Of a DNA stretch of 64,000 nucleotides, positions 57,285 to 64,000 are shown one piece after another (positions within the stretch are counted from its first letter, which is position 1; every line of letters starts with the position of its first letter). The DNA is from Grammothele lineata (lineage: Eukaryota; Basidiomycota; Agaricomycetes; Polyporales; Polyporaceae): contig NDFF03000383.1 of the NCBI GenBank assembly GCA_002150815.3, positions 248,001 through 312,000 on the forward strand, in the 5' to 3' direction. The notes below the pieces were generated by a model. The model was not told the origin of the DNA. It ran no database searches and saw nothing but the letters and a program-made list of their open reading frames with translations. The position numbers and the translations under genes were made by a program.

Positions 57285-58978
57285 ATGGCCAATCGCGCAG
57301 CGGAGGCGGGATCGTCTCGGCGCGCTGCGTACGGACACAAGGGCCCCCACGGAAACCTTTCTAGTATGTTCGTGCGCAGGGGAACGCCGGGAAAGGATCA
57401 GGAGGGCGATGAGGAGGGCGAAAGCGGCCAGGAGGTATCAGGTAGCGAAGACGAGCTCGAGGACGGCCATTCCACTGAAGACGACTGCTACGACGCACTT
57501 CCCTCTCGCGGTGATGTCAAAGGCAAGGCTCCCGCTTCACCTCCCCGAACTCCGCGCGCGGCGTCGCCTGTCCGAACAAAGTCTAGCTCGTGGTTCGACC
57601 TCGACCTCTCCATCATCGTCGCGCTCGTCTCGCCAATTGGCAACTGGCTTACGGGCGGAGACCATATCAAGAATGTTTTCCTTATCATCCTCCTGATTTT
57701 CTATCTGCATCAAATCATTGAAAGTACGTCTCTTTTACCCAACGATTCTGTGCGGTCTAGCTAATCATATACACAGTTCCTTGGCAGTTATACCTCTCAG
57801 CACGGCCGCGCAAGTCAGGACGCCCTTCATATTCTGCAGAAGAGCACGAGAAGGTGGTCCACCTTTCTTCCCTAGCTCAAGGCGAGCTGCGTCGGTACGA
57901 GATCTTCTGCCTGACAGTTGCCATCCTCTCCCCCTTTGTTGGCGCTGCCTTTCTCCGCCATGTCCTCGCCGCCCTCGGTGACAACAATACCCTGTCGTGG
58001 TTCAGCACTACTCTCTTCGTTCTCGCTACCGGTATCCGGCCCTGGTCACACTTCATTTCCCGCCTCAAGGATCGCACGCGCGAACTCCACACCGCGCTCC
58101 ACTACCCAGACGAAGATTCCCTTGCACACCTCTACGAGAAGAGCGAGCACACGCTACACAAAGCCATGAAGCGAATCGATGCGCTCGAGCAGGAGACCCG
58201 CCTTCTTCGGGAGGCTCTCAAGCGCACCGAACAACTACGCGGGGTTTGTGACGACCTGTCGGAGGCAATTGGGGACGTCGAGCGAACTGTGAAGCGGAAC
58301 GACCGCAAGAACGACGCGACTCGTGCTGCGCAGAGTGTCCGCCTTACCGCGCTGGAACAAGGGATCGTGCAGCTCGAGGAGAGACGGAAGCGCGATGTTG
58401 CTGCGTTCGAAGCTGCCGGCATTCACCTTCCAGAGGGAGGCCAGTTCCTTCGTCAGGCGCACAGTACGTTCAAGGTGTTCGTCGACAAAGCTCTCGCTAT
58501 TCCACGAGCGATCATACTCCTCGGGCTCGAACAGCCCATTCATCATGGGCAGGTTACTCATCTTGTCAACGGAAATGGCCATGAGCACATGGGGACAAAC
58601 GGAGTCGCCAACGGCAACGGCAACGGCACACTCCATTCCCGCATACGCAGTCCCGACCGCGAAAAGCACCTCCCACATCTCGTACCGCGTCTCGCCACCA
58701 TTCCTGAGGCTGAAGACTCGGACTCGGAAGGCACGTTCGTCTCGGACAAGGAGTGCCCCACGACTCCCCCAGGGCATCCGCACTCGCAGTCGCACAAGTC
58801 GGCCGGCTCTACGGGAAGCAGGAGCGCGAGCGAGGCGCATGCCGCGCATCTGGAGAAGGGGAAGCGGGCGTCGGCGTTTGACTACGCGCGGACTGTCGTG
58901 TTGTGGCCATATCGGTTCAGCGTGCGTGTCCTCATTATAGTATTCCCTCCCTTCGCACGCGTCATTCCACACATTTGA
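57285..58978 (+). CDS. Membrane protein with coiled coil, unknown function
   Basis: Exons 57285-57723 and 57777-58978 join in frame, giving 546 residues. The N-terminal 100 residues are Ser/Glu/Pro-rich and probably disordered. Hydrophobic helices follow at about residues 125-145 (NVFLIILLIFYLHQIIE), 190-215 (IFCLTVAILSPFVGAAFLRH) and 218-235 (TLSWFSTTLFVLATGI). A heptad-type coiled coil runs from about 245 to 350 (MKRIDALEQETRLLREAL). A Gly/Asn repeat is near 440, and the C-terminal hydrophobic segment is VRVLIIVFPPFARVIPHI. Start chosen at MANRAAEAG, the first Met with good context in the spliced frame. Family not recognised; likely an endomembrane protein by layout. Confidence 0.8.
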
Positions 58979-61009
58979 TTCCCTCGAGCCTTCGATCATT
59001 CTCCCTTCCACTTTCATTTCCTTTGGCTGTATTTATAGAACGCTGTATTTCCCCGCCCACTCCCTTCAGTTTTGGCTCCTGTCGTTGCTCCGCTGCCGTT
59101 GTCCTCGCGCTTCCTCTCTTTCGTATCTGTCTGTGTACAACGTGTTTGTAGTATACCTGTCGTTCTCGTCCTCCTGATCCTGTAACATCCCATCCCTTTT
59201 CTTACGGACCGAGTTCTGCTCGGACCGATAATAGTGTAGTCCCCGTTGTAATAGGCGATCTCAGCGGTCGCGTATCATATATTCAATCATCTCCGGGTGT
59301 TAATATTCTCAACCAACGCGTATGTACGAGAAGTCCGCGACCGTTTACCGCTGAAACTCGCCCTGGATTCAGCGGGTTTAGGAGGCAATTTCTGGTGTGT
59401 TGCTGGGTGGCGGCACGTGAGCGCATCGGAGGCCAGCTCCTACTACGCCTGGTAGCGCTCAGCTGCCAATTCGCTTTCCACCCTGCCAACCAAGCTGCTA
59501 AACCCCGCTCTGTGCATAATTCAACGTCCCCAACTCCTTCATACATACACATTTAAGCCGCCGAAGAAGCCTTCCGCAATGCAGCCCTCCATTAAAAACA
59601 CGAATGACAACACAGGGGAGTCATGGCGACTCGATGTCGGTAGCAGATGAAGGCGCTGTCGTTAACGGTCCGAGGCGTATGTTGCCATCTTGGTTCGAAA
59701 GTTGAGAACACACCGCTGGCTGCAACAGGAAGATGTGGTGGACTTTGGTACGTTTGTTTTATTTAGGTGCTACGCTATTCAGGGGGCGCAGTCGTTCCCG
59801 CTGTTTACTCTTGTCAGGGTTCATGCCCTCAACGTCCCCCGCTAAGCATCACTTCTTGCTCGCCCACAGAGGATCACCAGCTTAGTCCGAAGACTTTCGA
59901 AGAGACACCGACTTCTCGTCTAAGGCGTGACTAACTCGAACAGTATATCCCTGCGTCCACAGATCTGCTAGCCCGATGGCAGGACAATAGGATGGGGCGC
60001 TTCTCACGTCTCCATGCAAGACAATAAGACCGTCCGCGCATATATCCACCCACTCCTCGAACCGATCTTCCTGTGCTCTTTCTCTTGCCCATAGCCTCCT
60101 CGTACAGCTAGGCCTACGACCATGGTGTCCGCCGTCGCAACAGTACAAATCTCCACCAGGAATAGGTGTGCATAACAACCTGGCGTCTCCCCTGAGGCTT
60201 TCCCCGCTCAGTGAGTTGGCTCAGATCGCGACGTTGTGCTCTTTCTAACATATCCCTTGTCTTTCTCTGCACTGCAGTTGAATACCCGTGGTCCCGTAGC
60301 GTCTGGTCTGCCAAGTCGGGTTCTCGGCCGTCCAGGCCGTCGAGGACGCCAGGACGCGCGACTTTGTGTTTGGTATGGGTGAGTACTTTGAGTTCCCTTA
60401 TCTACGCGACCTTGTCTAATACAACATCTCAGCAATCTGCTCAGACGTTGACTATCGCCGCCTCGGCCCGCCGGCGCTCGTCAAAATCAACGAAGCCTCG
60501 GACAAGCGAGGGTGAAAGGGAAGCCCATTCGGGTCGGGCGCCAAAATTCCTTATGTGGACTCCCCTTTCACTCTGCTTATAGAATAGGCCTGGGAACGAC
60601 CTGCAAAGCCTTCTGCGTCGAATTACGATATTCCCCCGGTGACCTAAGACCATACGCTGGCATCAGGGGCGGACACCATTTTGGGACGAAGTACAAAGGG
60701 CCGTCTTTATCCGGAAGGCGCAATGAGCTGCCCAGATGGGGCGTCGGGCAACGTTTTACGTTGAGGATGGGTGGGCGGGATTATAGCCGAGTACAAGGGG
60801 GGCCCCGGATTGGAGCGCAACTAGGGTGGTCTGTGGGTGGATTAAAGTGCGCTGCCGTGAAGGATTTGCACCAGCAGTTGCTCCTCCGCTGCACGCCCCC
60901 GAGCTTCCCCTCCGGCTCCCCCGACGCGCGCCCTCGTCGTCCGCTGCTCTCCTCTGCTTCTGTACGCTTGTACACTCGGTAGCGCGCGAATACCACAAGA
61001 GTTCTCGAA
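58979..61009. other. Intergenic upstream of R7
   Basis: 2 kb without a recognised gene; T/C-rich after the membrane-protein gene. Short frames around 60211-60582 contain splice-like signals but no family features. No ATTGTCC element near R7. Confidence 0.4.
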
Positions 61010-62647
61010 ATGATTGGTCCTTACCAAGTCGAGGCGGAGATCGAGGCGACGTTCTCGCTCCTCGGTTTCATCTTGATCTGTATCCCGCTTTACTGGCACT
61101 TGGAAGGTACATTGCCACATCCCTTCACATGCGCGCTTTTGTGGCTGACGATCCCTGTCTGCCTGTCTGTACACAGCATGGAACGTCGGCTGCGTCCTGT
61201 ACATCTTCTGGATGGGCACCCAGAACTTGATCCAGTTCATCAACAAGATTGTTTGGAGGAACAACGCGATTGACGTCGCACCGGTATACTGCGACATCAG
61301 TGAGTACTTCAGACCTTAACACGTCTTCTACGAGACTGAGCGCGTCATGCGCAGCTACCCGCTTCGGTATCGCGTCGGCCATCGGGGTGTGCTGTGCATC
61401 CCTCGTTATCAACCGCCGCCTCTACCACATCGCTAGCGTTTCGGCGGTGTCGATCACTCGCACGGACAAGCGTCGTAACATCATCGTGGATCTTGCTATC
61501 GGTCTCGGTATCCCGGTTCTCGCGGTTGCACTTTGTGAGTATATGCGGATATTTTCTAATATCCCGGTTCTGATCGTCTTCGCAGACTGGTTTTACCAGG
61601 GGCACCGCTTCAACATCCTCGAAGGCGTTGGTTGCATCGAGGCTTTCCCGAACACAATCCTCTCCTATTTCCTCTACTTCGCGTGGCCCATCCCCATCGG
61701 CCTGGTATCCGCGACGTACTGCACGCTCACCCTCCGCGCGTTCTTCCAGCGGCGCCGGCAGTTCAACGAGCTCATGGCGTCCAACTCGAACCTGACCTTC
61801 AACCGCTACTTCCGGCTCATGGGCCTCGCCGCGCTCGAGTTCTCGTTCACTATCCCGCTCACGGTCTACCAGATCGTCATGAACCTCCGTCTTGCGCCCA
61901 TCTACGTGTGGCGTGGGCTCGCGGACGTTCACTTCGGCTTCTCGCGCGTCGACCGCCAGTCCGCCATCACCTGGACCGCGGACCCGAACCTTGTGGAGGC
62001 AATGCGCTTCCGCGCGTGGGCGCCGATTGGTTGTGCGATCGTGTTCTTCCTCTTCTTCGGCCTTGCCGAGGAGGCGCGCAAACACTACAAGAGTGCGATT
62101 TCATCAGTTACGAAGCGTCTGGGTATCACCACGTTCGAGCGCGGTACTGCCTTCTCTTCTACCGGGTACGTTCCATTGCGTCTCAGTTCGCTTGCAGGGG
62201 TGAACTTACTTTCTTTACAGATCGAAGTCGATGGGCCGTGTCACGATCCCCACGTTCGTGCAGCGCGGTACGCGTACCAAGCGCGACTCGTTCGAATCCT
62301 TCTCGGACAAGCTCTCGACGAACATCACGATCGACGAGTACGACGAGAAAGCGCAGCCGTACTCCCCCGTCGTCTCTTCCGGCTCCGCCTCGAGCACATG
62401 CATCGCCTCGCCTGTCTCGCCCTTGGACAAGGAGAAGGCGCTCGCCGACGCGGCCGACGCGGCCGCCACGCCGACGCTGCCCCCGATCGCGACGGTGCCT
62501 CGGCTCAGCGTACCTCAGCCTCCGCAGCGCGCGCACGTCCACGACGTGCGCGTACCGTCTCCTGAGCGCCAGGAGGCGGACGTGCCGTCGTCGGTGCGCC
62601 CGATGTCGTTCGCGTCCGTGCGTTCGCACTCGGACGATATGGTCTGA
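61010..62647 (+). CDS. STE3: STE3-like receptor R7, conserved second class
   Basis: Seven-transmembrane STE3-family receptor. Exons 61010-61106, 61177-61299, 61355-61534, 61586-62165 and 62221-62647 join in frame, giving 468 residues. TM1 is FSLLGFILICIPLYWHLE, split by an intron just before the AWNVGCVLY helix. Then come NLIQFINKIVWRNNAIDVAP with YCDI, FYQGHRFNILEGVGC, YVWRGLADVHFGFSRVDRQS and GCAIVFFLFFGLAEEARKHY. The W..NAI segment resembles R2 (W.RDAI), so both belong to the same broad class, but the intron plan differs from all others. The tail is Ser-rich. With no pheromone gene or ATTGTCC element nearby, it is probably a non-mating-type receptor-like gene. Confidence 0.9.
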
Positions 62648-64000
62648 GGCGGTCCAGGCGCGATCCCTCCTTTCCGCCCTTCGTTATAGAGCGGGGAGTA
62701 TAGCCTCTCCGCTCTGACAACACCTCCCGCTCCTCCTCCGACAATCACAGTCATCTGTCGCCGCGCGTCTCCCGTTCGTGTTACCCGTCTCGTCCTCTCA
62801 GCTTTTCGCGCCGCCCCGTTCGGATTTTCAGGATCTGTCTTTGGGTTACCTCTCGCCTCGCTCCCGCCTCATACACTGTATTGATAGCACCCATACCCCA
62901 CCCCCGCCTCCGCTCTCCTCCAAGCACAGCTTGTCTTTCGCATGCTGGATCGCACACACTCTGCACTACCTCACGCTCCTTCGACCGCACCGCCGGTTAA
63001 TGATATTCATATGTATCCTACCCTTCTGTAGAGCTAGCTACCTGTCCAATAGCGGATCTACCCATCCATGGTTTTGTTTGCAATCTTAGAAGAAGCCGTC
63101 TGAAGATCTGACATGCGGTGTGAGTTCGGCAAGCAGTGTGAAGTGTGAGATTGGGTTTGGCTTTCGGAGCTGAAGGCTATTCTGCGACGCTGATCGCTTT
63201 CGGGGACAGAAAATTTCCTATCGGAGTTACGCTAGCACAGCCTCAATAGCGAGCGCCTTGCCCTGTTCCTCAAGGCAGTTGAACTTGTCTGGATCCTCTC
63301 TGACCATCAGCATCACCAGCCGAACGTCTTTCGGAGCTACCGTAAAATTTCGCCACGGCGGATTCAAGAATACTGCCAAAAATGAAGTTCATGCTTGACT
63401 TATACGCATATATCGACTAATGGGTCGCCGGGGGCCATTCATTCCGCGGCGGCCGGTCTACCCGCAGAGCCGGGACACCTCCAGGTGGGCCTGATTCACC
63501 GAATTGATCCCCGTTTGGCAACGACTCTCTCAGACTCACTAGCGATTACGAAGGGTGAACTCCTCCTTCTCCGCTTTGCGCGGGTCTCCACCGCGCAACG
63601 CGCACGCGATCGGAGGAGCGAATCCTCCGATTCCGTTAAGTCGCTCCGGTCAACGGGGATCTACTGTTGACCGACATCACATGGCGTAGACGGTTCCGGT
63701 CGGTCTCTCAAACGCACAATTCGGATGACGCTTCTGGGGTACACGCTAGTACACGCTTGCACCTTCGATCCGGCGGTAGCTCGTGGTACACCAGTGGGAC
63801 GCGCACGTCAGAAGCAAGAGCACTACATGGTCCACGAATGGTGAGTAATTCCGCGCCGGTTTCGGCTGGAAACCATATGCTCAGAATGTCCTCCATCGTG
63901 CTTTATTCATTCATCCTCCTCTTATGACTCATAGATCGAACATGGGCGGTCTTCAACATATGTCACTGAAGCTTACTTGTCATGCAGTCGCCATTCTAAA
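62648..64000. other. Right end of window, no gene recognised
   Basis: 3' flank of R7 with C/T-rich sequence, then about 1 kb with only short motif-less frames. A gene could begin beyond the window edge. Confidence 0.4.

Noticed and set aside
60114..60314. Minus frame with TYSWWRF, similar to the decayed precursor near R2
   Set aside because: No SN, Thr-Ile/Met or nearby stop context is shared; four residues alone are not evidence.
1..64000. CRISPR arrays, rRNA genes, complete tRNAs, intact transposons or viral genes
   Set aside because: None seen: no regular spaced repeats, no transposase or reverse-transcriptase motifs, no terminal repeats and no full cloverleaf were recognised by eye.

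Overview
The window is nuclear DNA of a filamentous basidiomycete, most likely an agaricomycete. The signs are gene-dense sequence, many short GT-AG introns of about 45-100 bases, GC-rich exons, STE3-type receptors with CaaX pheromone precursors, F-box and HET-domain proteins, and a CLA4-type kinase beside the receptors, as is common at agaricomycete B mating-type loci. The species cannot be named from the sequence alone.

Layout. Positions 1-12,700 hold housekeeping genes on the flank: mitochondrial ribosomal protein uS19m, a PAK kinase of the CLA4 type (PH, CRIB and kinase domains), a CNOT11-like CCR4-NOT subunit, an RG-rich acidic protein and two F-box-type genes. Positions 13,000-33,700 are the B mating-type (pheromone/receptor) region. 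It has five STE3-like seven-helix receptors (R1-R3 on minus, R4-R5 on plus) and five intact farnesylated-pheromone precursor genes (PH1-PH5) of 43-59 codons, plus one apparent decayed precursor next to R2. PH4 is a 46-codon gene that a 60-codon ORF cutoff misses. R1, R3, R4 and R5 share one intron plan, including a 138-base exon. R2 belongs to a second receptor class with an extra intron. Four receptor promoters carry a CATTGTCC-type element, and R2 has a GTTGTCCC variant.

Positions 33,700-49,000 are the other flank: a MYND zinc-finger protein, a glutaminase-A-like secreted enzyme with an added C-terminal membrane anchor, a tandem pair of small secreted proteins and an F-box protein. Positions 50,480-62,647 hold two more STE3-like receptors, R6 and R7, with no recognisable pheromone gene nearby. 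Between them lie a HET-domain gene broken by a stop codon in its WIDSLC motif and a conserved-looking membrane/coiled-coil protein.

How the genes fit together. Precursors are farnesylated at the CaaX cysteine, trimmed and secreted, then sensed by STE3 receptors on a mate. CLA4-type PAK kinases act downstream of Cdc42/Rac in polarity and fungal development, so the kinase at the edge is functionally compatible with the locus, although it is probably only a conserved neighbour. R6 and R7 look like the non-mating-type receptor-like genes that often flank B loci. Exon coordinates in the entries were derived by hand from reading frame, splice consensus and family similarity; no transcript data were available.
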